Of a DNA stretch of 64,000 bases, positions 11,363 through 22,303 are shown one piece after another; position 1 is the stretch's first letter, and every line of letters begins with the position of its first letter. The notes under the pieces are model-generated. The model searched no databases. It had not been told where the DNA came from and saw only the letters and a list, made by a program, of their open reading frames with translations. The stretch comes from Gilliamella sp. B3022 (GTDB lineage: Bacteria; Pseudomonadota; Gammaproteobacteria; Enterobacterales; Orbaceae). The stretch covers positions 1,399,306 to 1,463,305 of the forward strand of contig NZ_CP071867.1 in the NCBI RefSeq assembly GCF_028751545.1. The letters are read 5' to 3'. A program made the translations under genes and the position numbers.

Positions 11363-12298
11363 ATGACTAAATTTGCAATGGTATTTCCAGGACAAGGTTC
11401 ACAGACTGTAGGCATGTTAAAAGATCTTGCTGACAATTTTCCAATTGTGAAATCAACTTTTGCTGAAGCTTCAGAGGTACTCGGTTATGATTTATGGGCT
11501 CTAATACAAGCTGGTCCAGCGGAAGAATTAAATAAAACCTGGCATACACAACCAGCATTACTTGCCTCATCTGTAGCTATATACAAAGTATGGCAAGGAG
11601 AAAATGGCCCTGAACCTGATTTTATGGCTGGACATAGTTTAGGTGAATATTCAGCTTTAGTTTGTTCGGGTGTGATTGATTTTAAAGATGCAATTAAACT
11701 TGTTGAATTGCGCGGAAAATTAATGCAAGAAGCGGTGCCAAGCGGTACCGGCGCTATGTATGCAATTATTGGGTTAGATAATGACTTGATTCGCCATGCA
11801 TGCGAACAAGCGGCACAGGGGCAAGTTGTTGCGCCGGTAAATTTTAATTCTCCTGGTCAAGTCGTTATTGCAGGTAATAAAGAAGCGGTTGAGCGAGCAG
11901 GTGTTTTATGTAAAGAGGCTGGAGCTAAACGAGCACTACCTCTTGCAGTGAGTGTACCTTCACATTGTGATTTAATGAAGCCAGCGGCGGATAAATTAGC
12001 ATCAACCTTAAATAGCATTACATTTAATACACCGAAATTTGCAGTGATTAACAATGTTGATGTCAAAGTTGAATCAGTCGCTGATAATATTAAAGCAGCT
12101 TTAACAGCCCAGCTTTATAGTCCAGTACGTTGGACTGAAACAGTTGAAAAAATGGCTAATCAAGGCGTAACATTGTTAGTTGAAATAGGGCCGGGTAAAG
12201 TATTAACAGGTCTAACTAAACGTATTGTTGACACGTTGTCTGGCTGTGCTGTTAATGATAAAGCTTCATTAGATGCCGCATTAGAAATTACTAAATAA
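11363..12298 (+). CDS. fabD: Malonyl-CoA:ACP transacylase
   Basis: 311 residues. It loads malonyl groups on ACP for the Fab condensing enzymes. The nucleophile elbow GHSLGEYSAL places His91-Ser92 as in E. coli; VFPGQGSQ is at residues 7-14 and the second catalytic His is in SVPSHCDLM. It has an AAGGA ribosome binding site and lies between fabH and fabG. Confidence 0.97.
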   Translation: MTKFAMVFPGQGSQTVGMLKDLADNFPIVKSTFAEASEVLGYDLWALIQAGPAEELNKTWHTQPALLASSVAIYKVWQGENGPEPDFMAGHSLGEYSALVCSGVIDFKDAIKLVELRGKLMQEAVPSGTGAMYAIIGLDNDLIRHACEQAAQGQVVAPVNFNSPGQVVIAGNKEAVERAGVLCKEAGAKRALPLAVSVPSHCDLMKPAADKLASTLNSITFNTPKFAVINNVDVKVESVADNIKAALTAQLYSPVRWTETVEKMANQGVTLLVEIGPGKVLTGLTKRIVDTLSGCAVNDKASLDAALEITK

Positions 12299-12317
12299 AA
12301 GATAAAAAGAGGTGAGT

Positions 12318-13052
12318 ATGAACCTATCAGGAAAAATTGCTTTAGTCACTGGCGCGAGTCGCGGCATTGGTAAAGCTATTGCAGAAAAACTTGTTGCTTG
12401 TGGCGCAACCGTTATTGGAACTGCAACAACCGAAAAAGGTGCTCAAGCCATAAGTGACTATTTAGGCACTAAAGGTAAAGGTTTAGCACTAAATGTGACC
12501 GATGAAGGATCTATTGAATCAGTAATTAATACAATTAAAACGGAATTTGGTGATATTGATATATTAGTTAATAACGCTGGCATTACTCGTGATAATTTAT
12601 TAATGCGCATGAAAGAAGAGGAATGGCAAGACATTTTAGATACAAATTTAACTTCTGTTTTCCGTTTATCTAAAGCTTTAATGCGTACAATGATGAAAAA
12701 GCGTTATGGCAGAATTATAACAATTGGCTCAGTAGTTGGCACTATGGGTAATGCTGGACAGGCTAATTATGCTGCGGCTAAAGCAGGACTAATTGGCTTT
12801 AGTAAATCACTCGCACGTGAGGTGGCCTCAAGAGGCATTACCGTTAATGTTGTTGCTCCAGGTTTTATTGCAACTGATATGACAGCAACTCTAACAGATG
12901 AACAAAAAGCGTTAACATTGGCACAAGTTCCTGCTGGACGTTTAGGTGAACCAACTGAAATTGCAAATGCAGTTGCATTTTTAGCATCAGATGAAGCATC
13001 TTATATTACTGGTGAAACTTTACATGTCAATGGAGGCATGTATATGGTGTAA
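12318..13052 (+). CDS. fabG: 3-oxoacyl-ACP reductase
   Basis: An NADPH-dependent short-chain dehydrogenase of 244 residues (E. coli length), doing the first reduction of each elongation cycle. The cofactor motif TGASRGIG, NNAG, the catalytic Ser in GSVVGTMGNAG and YAAAK are all present; VNGGMYMV is the standard C-terminus. I prefer ATG 12318 over GTG 12312: it gives the family N-terminus MNLSGK and leaves AGAGGTG as the ribosome binding site, which GTG 12312 would overlap. Confidence 0.96.
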   Translation: MNLSGKIALVTGASRGIGKAIAEKLVACGATVIGTATTEKGAQAISDYLGTKGKGLALNVTDEGSIESVINTIKTEFGDIDILVNNAGITRDNLLMRMKEEEWQDILDTNLTSVFRLSKALMRTMMKKRYGRIITIGSVVGTMGNAGQANYAAAKAGLIGFSKSLAREVASRGITVNVVAPGFIATDMTATLTDEQKALTLAQVPAGRLGEPTEIANAVAFLASDEASYITGETLHVNGGMYMV

Positions 13053-13072
13053 TTGATTAAAATAGTGTAAAA

Positions 13073-13099
13073 TAAGCCAATATTTTAACATTTGGCTTA
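13073..13099. repeat. 8-bp inverted repeat between fabG and acpP
   Basis: TAAGCCAA (13073-13080) and TTGGCTTA (13092-13099) are perfectly complementary around 11 bp. There is no downstream T-run on the plus strand. It could be a protein-binding site or RNA hairpin controlling acpP; this is open. Confidence 0.4.
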
Positions 13100-13202
13100 A
13101 AAAATAAGCAATTGGGTTGAAAAATGATTTGCATCTTTTTCAACATTTTATAAACTTACATTCACCGCCACTTTCGGCGATTTTTATAGGAAAAAAAAGA
13201 GT

Positions 13203-13436
13203 ATGAGTACTATTGAAGAGCGAGTTAAGAAAATTATTGTTGAGCAACTTGGTGTGAAAGAGGAAGAAGTTAAAAATGAATCTTCTTTCGTTGAAGACCT
13301 TGGTGCTGACTCTCTTGATACAGTTGAACTAGTTATGGCTTTGGAAGAAGAATTTGATACTGAAATTCCTGATGAAGAAGCTGAAAAAATTACAACTGTT
13401 CAATCAGCAATTGATTATATTACTGCAAATCAATAA
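13203..13436 (+). CDS. acpP: Acyl carrier protein
   Basis: 77 acidic residues; carries growing acyl chains on 4'-phosphopantetheine. The attachment serine is Ser37 in [11 protein letters not shown]. It lies between fabG and fabF, separated by 150 bp on each side, and has a weak terminator after it, which suggests extra independent transcription of this highly expressed gene. ATG follows an A-rich stretch with GGAAAAAAAAGAG. Confidence 0.98.
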   Translation: MSTIEERVKKIIVEQLGVKEEEVKNESSFVEDLGADSLDTVELVMALEEEFDTEIPDEEAEKITTVQSAIDYITANQ

Positions 13437-13455
13437 GATTGCAGAGTTTTCACAA

Positions 13456-13482
13456 TAGGCGGTCAAATGATCGCCTAGTTTG
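13456..13482 (+). terminator. Hairpin downstream of acpP
   Basis: TAGGCG (13456-13461) pairs with CGCCTA (13472-13477), extended inward by a G-T pair and TC/GA. The tail is only moderately T-rich, so termination is probably partial, letting fabF be read through. Confidence 0.55.
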
Positions 13483-13583
13483 TATTCTTATCTTTATTTT
13501 TTAATTTAAGAATATTCAACGAAAACTTAAAATAAAATTTTCAATGATTCAAATTTCATTTCAATCCTTTTCTGGAGGACAAT

Positions 13584-14828
13584 GTGTCTAAACGCAGAGT
13601 TGTTGTTACAGGAATGGGCGTGATATCTCCAGTCGGTAATACAGTTGAATCCACTTGGCAAGCACTTTTAGCTGGTCAAAGTGGTGTTGAACTCATAGAA
13701 CACTTTGATACAGCCCCTTTCGCAACGCGCTTCGCCGCTATGGTAAAGAACTTTGATGGCGAAGATTATAATATTTCACGTAAAGATGCGCGTAAAATGG
13801 ATTATTTTATCCAATATGGTATTGCTGCAGGTATACAAGCAATGCAAGATGCGGGTATTGAAATAACGGAAGAAAATGCAGAACGTATTGGTTGTGCTAT
13901 TGGTTCAGGTATTGGTGGACTTGGATTAATTGAAGAAAATCACAGTGCATTAGTCAATGGTGGACCAAGAAAAATTAGCCCGTTTTTTGTTCCATCTACA
14001 ATTGTTAATATGATTGCTGGTCACTTATCTATTATTTACGGATTAAAAGGTCCAAGTATTACTATTGCTACAGCTTGCTCCTCTGGTGTTCATAATATAG
14101 GGCATGCTGCTCGTATGATTGCCTATGGTGATGCTGATGCAATGTTAGCCGGCGGTGGGGAAAAAGCAAGTACTCCACTTGGTATTGGTGGATTTGGTGC
14201 GGCTCGTGCATTATCTACAAACAATGATAATCCTAAAGGTGCAAGTCGACCATGGGATAAAGATCGAGATGGTTTTGTGCTTGGTGATGGTGCGGGCATT
14301 ATGTTCTTAGAAGAATATGAACATGCCAAAAAACGCGGTGCTAAAATCTACGCGGAATTAGTTGGATTTGGTATGAGTGGTGATGCATATCACATGACCT
14401 CACCACCAGCGGATGGTAGCGGTGCAGCGTTAGCTATGAAATGTGCACTTCGTGATGCAGGTATAACTCCTGATCAAGTAGGATATATTAATGCTCATGG
14501 TACATCAACACCAGCTGGTGATAAAGCTGAAACGCAAGCGGTTAAAAGTATTTTTAAAGAAAATGCTAATAAAGTGATGGTTAGTTCAACTAAGTCTATG
14601 ATTGGTCATTTACTTGGTGCAGCGGGTGCTGTTGAGTCAATTTTTACTGTGCTGGCATTACGTGATCAAGCTATACCACCAACTATTAATCTGGATAATC
14701 CAGATGAAGGTTGTGATCTTGATTATGTACCTCATACCGCTCGTCAAGTTAAGAATTTGGATTATGCACTTTGCAACTCATTTGGTTTCGGTGGAACCAA
14801 TGGTTCAGTGTTATTTAAAAAAATCTAA
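13584..14828 (+). CDS. fabF: 3-oxoacyl-ACP synthase II
   Basis: 414 residues; elongating condensing enzyme. Catalytic Cys is in TACSSGVHN (about 165), and the two histidines are in [11 protein letters not shown] and [13 protein letters not shown]. The start is GTG 13584 with a strong GGAGG ribosome binding site 7 bp upstream. It is the last gene of the fab cluster; the next gene in enterobacteria, pabC, is not here. Confidence 0.97.
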   Translation: MSKRRVVVTGMGVISPVGNTVESTWQALLAGQSGVELIEHFDTAPFATRFAAMVKNFDGEDYNISRKDARKMDYFIQYGIAAGIQAMQDAGIEITEENAERIGCAIGSGIGGLGLIEENHSALVNGGPRKISPFFVPSTIVNMIAGHLSIIYGLKGPSITIATACSSGVHNIGHAARMIAYGDADAMLAGGGEKASTPLGIGGFGAARALSTNNDNPKGASRPWDKDRDGFVLGDGAGIMFLEEYEHAKKRGAKIYAELVGFGMSGDAYHMTSPPADGSGAALAMKCALRDAGITPDQVGYINAHGTSTPAGDKAETQAVKSIFKENANKVMVSSTKSMIGHLLGAAGAVESIFTVLALRDQAIPPTINLDNPDEGCDLDYVPHTARQVKNLDYALCNSFGFGGTNGSVLFKKI

Positions 14829-14841
14829 TTCTATTTTGCTT

Positions 14842-14867
14842 TCCCATCACGATAAATCGTGATGGGA
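14842..14867 (+). terminator. Strong hairpin after fabF
   Basis: An 11-bp perfect stem (14842-14852 with 14857-14867, loop TAAA) 14 bp after the fabF stop. The T-run is displaced (about 14 nt later), so efficiency is uncertain, but its place at the end of the fab cluster supports a terminator role. Confidence 0.6.
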
Positions 14868-15109
14868 GTAAGAAACTCTTTTCTATATTGCTGCCTAATA
14901 ATGGTTAAAATTATTTAATCAAAAATATGCGGTGTATCCCATTTTTCCAAATTATTTAACGCATCAATCGCTAATGAAAGTCAAAGTGTATGTTGCAAGG
15001 TAATAAGATGCAATCTATACGTTTCACCTTTTTAATTAAAAATGACATTGTTATGTGTGGGGAATTTTATTTTATCCTTTATAACTGCTGCTATTATGAT
15101 TGCTGCTGC

Positions 15110-16105
15110 ACTATTACCAAAACTGCTATATACAAGGCTTTAATGCATTAGAGAAGGGCTTAAAGCAGAAATAAGCAAGGATTGGAAAAAGTATTATTAG
15201 TTGAAAACCCTTCTGAATATAAAAATTTAGCTGATGTGATGGATAATTCATTATAAGGTAAAATTAAAATGTACTAGTGATACTGGAGGGAAAAAGCCAG
15301 TAATACAGCTAAAGCTTTAGCTGAAAAACTCAGTTATTCTTGTGTCGTTGCACGAACTTTGGTTACAACAGATGCACCATATACTGCTTTGTTGATTATT
15401 TTTAAATTAATTATTATTTTAAACAATATTTTGTATTATCTGGAAATCCAGATTTAATTTTAGTTGATTCAAATGTTATAGCTAAGGTACCAACGCGACG
15501 TTTAGTGGTTAGAATAGGCGATGCAATAGCAACAGGGTTTGAAGCAGAAGATTTTCAAAAAATATATCCGCAAATATGAGAGAACGACCTGGAACTTTTA
15601 CTGTTTTTCCATTAGAACAATTTTGTTTGATATATTATTAAAAGATGGTGCACAAGTAAAAGATGCTTGTGAATAAAATTTAATGACTCTTGTATTAAAA
15701 CATATCATTGAAACAAATATGCTTTCCAGGTCTTGGGTTTGAAAGTGGCGGATTATCTGTAGTCATGCAATTTATAATGGTTTTACTGCATTAGAAGCAA
15801 TACATGATTATTGGCATAATACAAAAGCAAATGTAGCAATAGGTATTTCGCTATTTTAATGACGATTGACAGCGATTTAGAAATGATTGAAATCTTTTAT
15901 AACTTTATGAGTTGATTGGATTATCAACAATCCTTGCAGAAATAGGTCAAATTGATATTTGTGATGAATACTTGATGAAAATGGATGCATTATGTTGTGT
16001 TTAAGAGGAGTCGATCTATAACTTACTTGTTGAAGCTAACTTAAATACATTATCTGCCGAAATAAAAGCAATAAATGCAGAAGGGTTATGTCTTAAAATA
16101 CATTA
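15110..16105 (+). pseudogene. Decayed glycerol dehydrogenase gene (gldA-like)
   Basis: No frame longer than 60 codons survives, but pieces in all three plus frames line up in order with GldA-type iron/zinc alcohol dehydrogenases. Pieces seen: EKVLLVENPSEYKNLADVMD (about 15183-15256), then KASNTAKALAEKL with VVARTLVTTDAPYTAL (about 15290-15390; GldA has TxxSTDAPCSAL), then GNPDLILVDSNVIAKVPTRR and IGDAIATGFEAE (about 15440-15550), then GLGFESGGLS (about 15732-15761), and finally IKAINAEGL (about 16060). At least four frameshifts and several stops break it. The N-terminal limit is uncertain. The ancestral enzyme would have oxidised glycerol to dihydroxyacetone. Confidence 0.75.
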
Positions 16106-16236
16106 AATAATCTATTTTCGATTATCCTATCTACAATTAAGAGTGCTGTCGTTGATTTTGTGTACAAGAGTTTTTATTATTGCAAACTTGTTTGAAGTTG
16201 AGCATGTAAACAGGATAAGAATATTCATCTTGCTTG

Positions 16237-16245
16237 TGTTATAAT
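16237..16245 (+). promoter_or_regulatory. Extended -10 promoter element for dnaE
   Basis: TGT directly followed by TATAAT (16240-16245) is an extended -10 element; no good -35 is seen. Transcription would begin just upstream of the ATG at 16283, which also argues against the in-frame ATG at 16244. Confidence 0.55.
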
Positions 16246-16282
16246 GCCAATCAATTTTATATCATTTTTATTTCCGGTAATT

Positions 16283-19200
16283 ATGGCAGACCCCAAGTTT
16301 ATTCATCTGCATTTACATAGCGATTTTTCCATGATTGATGGAATTGCTAAAGTGGATACTTTAGTTAGTGAAGTGAGCAAATTGCAGATGCCAGCTTTTG
16401 CGATCACTGATTTTACAAATCTTTGCGGATTGGTTAAATTTTATGGTTCAGCAATGTCCAAAGGAATTAAACCTATTATTGGTGCGGATTTAGTTATTAA
16501 AAACCCGCAATTAACAGATGACATTTATCAGTTAACATTATTAGCTGCAACTAATGAAGGATATCAAAATCTTACTTTATTAATTTCTAAAGCTTATCAG
16601 CGAGGTTATATTGGCGATATGCCAGTAGTAGATCAACAATGGTTGGTTGAGCATAGAGCAGGATTAATTGTTTTAGCAGGAAGAGAAAGTGATATTGGCA
16701 TTGGTATCACTCGTAATAATCAAACAATCATTGATAATGGAATCAATTTCTATTTTCAAAATTTTTCTAATCATTTTTATTTTGAACTGGTACGTACAGG
16801 GCGTCTTAATGAAGAATTATTCATTCATACTGCCGTAAAACTTGCCGAACAACATCAATTACCTGTTGTTGCTACCAATGATGTCAGATTTTTAAAATCA
16901 TCAGATTTTGAAGCTCATGAAATTCGTGTAGCCATTCATGATGGTAATACTCTTGAAGATCCTAATCGACCTAAAAACTACTCATCTCAACAGTATCTTC
17001 GTAGTGAACAAGAGATGTGTGAACTATTTTCGGATATCCCTGAAGCTTTGGAAAATAGCGTTGAAATAGCAAAACGATGCAATGTTACAATTCGACTTGG
17101 CGAATACTTCTTACCCAAATTTCCGACAGGAGATATGTCAACTGAAGAGTTTTTAGTCCATAAATCACTCATAGGTTTAGAAGAAAGACTTGAATTTCTT
17201 TTTCCCGATCCTGAAACAAGAAATCAAAGAAGATCGGAATATGATAAACGACTAGAGACAGAATTAAATGTCATCAATCAGATGGGATTTCCAGGATACT
17301 TTCTGATAGTTATGGAATTTATTCAATGGTCAAAAGATAATGATATTCCTGTTGGACCGGGTCGAGGATCGGGCGCAGGCTCTCTCGTTGCTTATGCTTT
17401 AAAAATTACTGATTTAGATCCATTAGCTTTTGATTTGCTATTTGAACGTTTCTTAAATCCTGAACGGATTTCAATGCCTGACTTTGATGTCGATTTTTGT
17501 ATGGAAAAACGTGATCTGGTTATTGATCATGTTGCTGATATGTATGGTCGAGATGCTGTTTCACAAATCATTACTTTTGGTACGATGGCAGCTAAAGCGG
17601 TAATACGTGATGTCGGTCGAGTACTTGGACACCCTTATGGATTTGTTGATCGTATTTCTAAGTTAATTCCACTTGATCCAGGGATGACACTGGCAAAAGC
17701 TTTTGAAATTGAACCTCAGCTTCAAGATTTATATGATAATAATGAAGATGTTAAATCATTAATCGACATTGCCCGCCAATTAGAAGGTGTAACACGAAAT
17801 GCGGGTAAACATGCTGGTGGAGTAGTGATTTCACCGACTAAGATTACTGATTTTGCACCAATTTATTGTGATCCAGAAGGAAATCATCCAGTAACGCAGT
17901 TTGATAAAAATGATGTTGAATATGCTGGACTGGTAAAATTTGACTTTTTAGGACTGCGTACATTAACCATTATCAATTGGGCAATTAAAATGATTAATGA
18001 ACGTCAGTTAAAAAATGGTCAACCACCAGTTGATATCAATCGCATAGAACTTGATGATCAAAAATCCTTTGAGTTGTTGCTAAAAGCCGAAACCACAGCG
18101 GTATTTCAGCTGGAATCTAGAGGAATGAAAGATTTAATTCGGCGTTTAAAACCAGACTGTTTTGAGGATATGATAGCGTTAGTAGCACTATTTCGTCCTG
18201 GACCACTACAGTCTGGCATGGTAGATAATTTTATCGATCGTAAGCATGGTCGGGAAGACGTTTCTTATCCTGATATAAAATATCAACATGAATCATTAAA
18301 GCCAATACTAGAACCAACCTATGGTATTATTTTATATCAAGAACAAGTTATGCAGATAGCTCAAACCTTATCCGGTTATACTTTAGGTGGTGCAGATTTA
18401 TTGCGTCGAGCTATGGGTAAGAAAAAACCTGAAGAAATGGCTAAACAGCGATCTGTCTTTAAAGAAGGAGCCGAAAAACAAGGTGTTGACGGTGAACTAG
18501 CAATGCGGATATTCGATTTAGTTGAAAAGTTTGCTGGTTATGGTTTTAATAAATCACATTCTGCTGCTTATGCATTGGTTTCCTATCAAACATTATGGTT
18601 AAAAACGCACTATCCAGCTGAATTTATGGCAGCAGTGATGACTGCGGATATGGATAATACTGATAAAATTGTTGGTTTAGTTGATGAATGTTTAAGAATG
18701 GGATTAAAAGTTAATCCTCCTGATATTAATAGTGGTCTTTACCATTTTCATGTGAATGATAAAGGTGAGATTGTTTATGGTATAGGTGCTATAAAAGGGG
18801 TTGGTGAAGGACCAATTGAAGCCATTGTTGAGGCTCGTAACAGCGGTGGATATTTTAAAAATATCTTTGAACTTTGTGCCAGAACAGACATGAAGAAAAT
18901 CAATCGCCGTGTACTTGAAAAGTTAACTATGGCTGGAGCTTTTGACAAATTAGGACCACATCGAGCGGCGATTTTACATAGTATTAATGATGCCATGCAA
19001 GCTGCAGATCAATATGCGAAAGCACAAGATATAGGTCAAGAAGATATGTTCGGTGTTTTAGCCGAAGAGCCTGAGCAAGTTGAACATGCTTATGCCTCCG
19101 TTCCCGAATTGCCTGCTCAAGTTTTATTAGATGGTGAGCGAGAAGCATTAGGACTATATTTAACAGGCCATCCAGTAACTCAGTATTTAAAAGAATTAAA

Positions 19201-19765
19201 TCGTTATTCTGGTGGGTTAAGGATAAGTGAAGCTTCTCCAACTGGTTGGGGAAAACTCGCAACCTTTGCAGGTATAGTTGCAGATGCTAGAGTTAGGATA
19301 ACTAAAAAGGGTAATAAAATTGGTTTGTTTACCTTAGATGATCGTTCTGGTCGTATTGATGGCATGCTGTTTACCGATTCTTTAGAAAAATTTGGGCATC
19401 TACTTGTAAAAGATAAAATTCTCATAGTGTCAGGACAAGTTAGTCATGATGATTTCAATGGTGGACTAAAAATGTCAGTCCGAGATATTGTAGATTTAAA
19501 AGATGCTAGAGCAAAATATGTAAAAGGCCTTGCTATTACATTAACTGAAATTGAAACTAATCGTTCAATACTACAACGATTACAACAAGTTTTTGAGCCT
19601 TATCGCCATGGAAGTGTACCTGTAAATTTATATTATCATCGTGAAGATTCTGTAGTACGTATTCAATTTGGTACTACATGGCGAATAATACCAGAAGATG
19701 CTCTAATTGTTGAATTAAAAACATTGCTTGGTAACGATCGTATTGAATTTGAATTTGATACATAA
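16283..19765 (+). CDS. dnaE: DNA polymerase III alpha subunit
   Basis: The replicative polymerase catalytic subunit, 1160 residues from ATG 16283, exactly the E. coli length. Order: PHP domain ([13 protein letters not shown] near the start), C-family polymerase core with [16 protein letters not shown] and the catalytic [18 protein letters not shown] (Asp pair near 400), helix-hairpin-helix region with [13 protein letters not shown], then an OB-fold domain ([22 protein letters not shown]) and the tau-binding C-terminus. The longer frame from 16244 adds 13 residues absent from the family and begins within the -10 element, so I reject it. accA follows, as in E. coli. Confidence 0.97.
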   Translation: MADPKFIHLHLHSDFSMIDGIAKVDTLVSEVSKLQMPAFAITDFTNLCGLVKFYGSAMSKGIKPIIGADLVIKNPQLTDDIYQLTLLAATNEGYQNLTLLISKAYQRGYIGDMPVVDQQWLVEHRAGLIVLAGRESDIGIGITRNNQTIIDNGINFYFQNFSNHFYFELVRTGRLNEELFIHTAVKLAEQHQLPVVATNDVRFLKSSDFEAHEIRVAIHDGNTLEDPNRPKNYSSQQYLRSEQEMCELFSDIPEALENSVEIAKRCNVTIRLGEYFLPKFPTGDMSTEEFLVHKSLIGLEERLEFLFPDPETRNQRRSEYDKRLETELNVINQMGFPGYFLIVMEFIQWSKDNDIPVGPGRGSGAGSLVAYALKITDLDPLAFDLLFERFLNPERISMPDFDVDFCMEKRDLVIDHVADMYGRDAVSQIITFGTMAAKAVIRDVGRVLGHPYGFVDRISKLIPLDPGMTLAKAFEIEPQLQDLYDNNEDVKSLIDIARQLEGVTRNAGKHAGGVVISPTKITDFAPIYCDPEGNHPVTQFDKNDVEYAGLVKFDFLGLRTLTIINWAIKMINERQLKNGQPPVDINRIELDDQKSFELLLKAETTAVFQLESRGMKDLIRRLKPDCFEDMIALVALFRPGPLQSGMVDNFIDRKHGREDVSYPDIKYQHESLKPILEPTYGIILYQEQVMQIAQTLSGYTLGGADLLRRAMGKKKPEEMAKQRSVFKEGAEKQGVDGELAMRIFDLVEKFAGYGFNKSHSAAYALVSYQTLWLKTHYPAEFMAAVMTADMDNTDKIVGLVDECLRMGLKVNPPDINSGLYHFHVNDKGEIVYGIGAIKGVGEGPIEAIVEARNSGGYFKNIFELCARTDMKKINRRVLEKLTMAGAFDKLGPHRAAILHSINDAMQAADQYAKAQDIGQEDMFGVLAEEPEQVEHAYASVPELPAQVLLDGEREALGLYLTGHPVTQYLKELNRYSGGLRISEASPTGWGKLATFAGIVADARVRITKKGNKIGLFTLDDRSGRIDGMLFTDSLEKFGHLLVKDKILIVSGQVSHDDFNGGLKMSVRDIVDLKDARAKYVKGLAITLTEIETNRSILQRLQQVFEPYRHGSVPVNLYYHREDSVVRIQFGTTWRIIPEDALIVELKTLLGNDRIEFEFDT

Positions 19766-19806
19766 TTACCTATCAATTGAGCATTATTGATTTAAAATAT
19801 TGGATC

Positions 19807-19846
19807 AATAAAGTCACTATTATTAAAAACTAGTGACTTTATTTTT
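19807..19846 (+). terminator. Intrinsic terminator after dnaE
   Basis: A 13-bp perfect stem (19807-19819 with 19831-19843, 11-nt loop) followed by TTT. It separates dnaE from accA, so accA probably has its own promoter in the ~160 bp that follow. Confidence 0.85.
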
Positions 19847-20002
19847 GAATAATTGAAGTAAATTGATATAAATATTGGTGACTTCAATAACTATTACATA
19901 GTAGAATTGACTTAATTTTATCTTAAGAAATAGTCAGTATACTGTAGTTAATGATGTATTTTTTAGGAAATACAAATAAAACAAGAGGCAATCATAAGCG
20001 TT

Positions 20003-20962
20003 ATGAACAATTTTTTGGAATTTGAAAAGCCGATAGCGGAATTAGAAGCAAAAATTAATTCCTTAAAGAACATTGATTCGCAACAAGTAGAATTAGATTT
20101 AAATTTAGATAAGGAGATTAAACAATTAAATCGAAAAAGCCGCGAGTTAACTAAAAAAATATTTGCAAATCTATCACCTTGGGATGTAGCACAATTAGCT
20201 AGACATCCCAATAGACCTTATACATTAGATTATATAAAAGAAATTTTCACTGATTTTGATGAGTTGGCAGGCGATCGCGCATATGCTGATGATAAAGCAA
20301 TAGTTGGAGGTATCGCTCGTATTGATGAACGTGCGGTTATGGTTATCGGTCATCAAAAAGGACGAGAAACCAAACAAAAGATATATCGTAACTTTGGTAT
20401 GCCTGCTCCAGAAGGATATCGTAAAGCATTAAGGCTAATGCAATTAGCTGAGCGTTTTAAATTACCTATTATTACTTTTATTGATACTCCTGGTGCATAT
20501 CCTGGGATTGGTGCTGAAGAAAGAGGTCAAGCTGAGGCTATTGCCAGAAATTTAAGAGAAATGTCACGTTTAAAAGTACCTACAATTTGTACTGTTATTG
20601 GTGAAGGAGGGTCTGGAGGTGCACTTGCAATTGGCGTAGCAGATAAAGTTAACATGATGCAATATAGTACTTATTCGGTTATCTCGCCCGAAGGTTGCGC
20701 ATCTATTTTATGGAAAAGTGCTGATAAAGCATCCGTTGCAGCTGAAGCCATGAACATGACCGCTGATAAATTACTTAAACTAAATCTTATTGATGCGATT
20801 GTACCTGAACCACTAGGTGGAGCTCATCGTGATTACTCTAAAGTAGCTGCATCATTGAAAAAACAATTGATTAGCGATTTAGATGAACTTGAAAATATGG
20901 ATTTATCGACTTTACTTGAAAGAAGATTTCAACGATTAATGAACTATGGTTATGTGAGATAA
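20003..20962 (+). CDS. accA: Acetyl-CoA carboxylase carboxyltransferase alpha subunit
   Basis: 319 residues, E. coli length. With AccD it transfers the carboxyl group from biotin to acetyl-CoA, giving malonyl-CoA for the Fab enzymes. The crotonase-like fold shows [23 protein letters not shown] and [15 protein letters not shown]; the C-terminus ends with an [14 protein letters not shown] helix. It lies after dnaE and 20 bp before dgkA. Confidence 0.97.
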   Translation: MNNFLEFEKPIAELEAKINSLKNIDSQQVELDLNLDKEIKQLNRKSRELTKKIFANLSPWDVAQLARHPNRPYTLDYIKEIFTDFDELAGDRAYADDKAIVGGIARIDERAVMVIGHQKGRETKQKIYRNFGMPAPEGYRKALRLMQLAERFKLPIITFIDTPGAYPGIGAEERGQAEAIARNLREMSRLKVPTICTVIGEGGSGGALAIGVADKVNMMQYSTYSVISPEGCASILWKSADKASVAAEAMNMTADKLLKLNLIDAIVPEPLGGAHRDYSKVAASLKKQLISDLDELENMDLSTLLERRFQRLMNYGYVR

Positions 20963-20982
20963 ATTTAAATCTGGAATTTATA

Positions 20983-21351
20983 ATGGAAAAATCGACAGGA
21001 TTACAGCGCATTGTTAATGCTACAAAGTATTCTTTAAAAGGCTTTAAATCTGCAATTAAATATGAAACGGCATTTCGACAAGAGCTAATTTTGTTGTTGG
21101 TAGCTTATGTGACAGTAATGATAATTGATTTCACAATCTATGAACGAATTTTATTACTTGGTTCAATAGGTTTTGTTATGATTGTAGAATTACTTAATAG
21201 TGCTATTGAATGCGTTGTTGATCGGATCGGTAGTGAGAGACATGAATTATCTGGACGAGCGAAAGACTATGGTTCTGCTGCCGTATTTATGTCTCTGTTA
21301 TTAACAGTTATTTTATGGATTTATCTATTTTCTTGTCATTTTTTTTCTTAA
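20983..21351 (+). CDS. dgkA: Diacylglycerol kinase
   Basis: 122 residues, three membrane helices, the standard bacterial DgkA. It phosphorylates diacylglycerol to phosphatidate, recycling lipid from envelope polymer synthesis. The family block EFRQE-like ETAFRQE and the active-site VELLNSAIECVVDRI are present, followed by ELSGRAKDYGSAAVF. It is likely cotranscribed with accA (20-bp gap), an order that differs from E. coli. Confidence 0.95.
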   Translation: MEKSTGLQRIVNATKYSLKGFKSAIKYETAFRQELILLLVAYVTVMIIDFTIYERILLLGSIGFVMIVELLNSAIECVVDRIGSERHELSGRAKDYGSAAVFMSLLLTVILWIYLFSCHFFS

Positions 21352-21421
21352 TTTTATCTAAACGTGATGTTTTATGAAACATCGTGACAGAAAGGAAATC
21401 TACTATAGCCAACCATATTAA

Positions 21422-21446
21422 AAATGCGAGATCGTCACTCGCATTT
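21422..21446 (-). terminator. Terminator at the end of the metK-rlmJ operon
   Basis: AAATGCGAG and CTCGCATTT form a 9-bp perfect stem around 7 nt. On the minus strand the stem runs into five Ts, 15 bp after the rlmJ stop; on the plus strand it could also help end accA-dgkA transcription. Confidence 0.78.
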
Positions 21447-21460
21447 CAACAAAGTTAATA

Positions 21461-22303
21461 CTATTCTGAAACCAGCTCTTTAGCAATAATACTACCTGTT
21501 CTCTCAACATCTAAGATATTTTTCAACCATGGTAATATTGTTTGCATTTGTTCATGTAATTTCCAAGGTGGATTAATCACCAACATCCCAGATGCAGTCA
21601 TACCTTTCTGATTATTATCTGGTTTGATTGCTAATTCAAATTGTGAAATTCGTCTAATTCCCAACTTAATAATACTATCGATCATTTTTTGCGTTTGTGT
21701 TCGTGATACAACTGGATACCAAATTAGATAAACACCCGTTGCAAAACGTTTATAAGCTTCAAATAATGCTTTAGGTAATATTTGATAATCTTCTTTGATT
21801 TCATAAGATGGATCAATTAAAATAATTCCACGTCGAAACTCATGTGGTAGCTTGGATTTTAATTGTAAAAAACCATCTTCACGTAATACCTTTGCTCTTT
21901 TATCTTTATTGAATTCCTGGCGTAATAATGGATAATCTGTAGGATGTAATTCAGTTAAATTAAGCTTGTCTTGTTGTCTTAATAATTGTTTAGCAATTAA
22001 AGGCGAACCTGGATAATATTTTAATTCACTAAAAGGATTATATCGTTTTATTATAGATAGATAGGTATCAAGAGGCTCAGGTATATTAGATTGTTGCCAT
22101 AGCATATTAATACCTGATAAATATTCACCTGTTTTTTCTGAGTGCTCACTTTTTAACAAGTATCTTCCCGCACCAGAATGTGTATCTAAATATAAAAAAG
22201 GTTTTTCTTTTTCTTTTAGTGAATTGATACATAATGTTAATACAATATGTTTTAATACATCTGCATGATTTCCTGCGTGATAGCTATGCCGATAGCTTAA
22301 CAT
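21461..22303 (-). CDS. rlmJ: 23S rRNA (adenine-2030-N6)-methyltransferase
   Basis: 280 residues with the full RlmJ layout: MLSYRHSYHAGNHADVLKH at the N-terminus, FLYLDTHSGAGRY (SAM-binding), YPGSPLIA, TELHPTDYPLLR, and GMTASGMLVINPPWKL near the C-terminus. It methylates A2030 of 23S rRNA. Odd point: the catalytic motif, normally DPPY, reads IDPSY here (Pro to Ser, around minus-strand 21810). The rest is intact, so activity may be kept but should not be assumed. The start overlaps the upstream gene by 7 bp, indicating translational coupling. Confidence 0.94.
   Translation of the reverse strand: MLSYRHSYHAGNHADVLKHIVLTLCINSLKEKEKPFLYLDTHSGAGRYLLKSEHSEKTGEYLSGINMLWQQSNIPEPLDTYLSIIKRYNPFSELKYYPGSPLIAKQLLRQQDKLNLTELHPTDYPLLRQEFNKDKRAKVLREDGFLQLKSKLPHEFRRGIILIDPSYEIKEDYQILPKALFEAYKRFATGVYLIWYPVVSRTQTQKMIDSIIKLGIRRISQFELAIKPDNNQKGMTASGMLVINPPWKLHEQMQTILPWLKNILDVERTGSIIAKELVSE

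Noticed and set aside
16244-16282. Upstream dnaE start
   Set aside because: It falls inside the -10 element and adds residues absent from DnaE proteins.
21366-21383. Hairpin after dgkA (GATGTTT/AAACATC)
   Set aside because: Only 7 bp, no T-run; the terminator at 21422-21446 accounts for the region.
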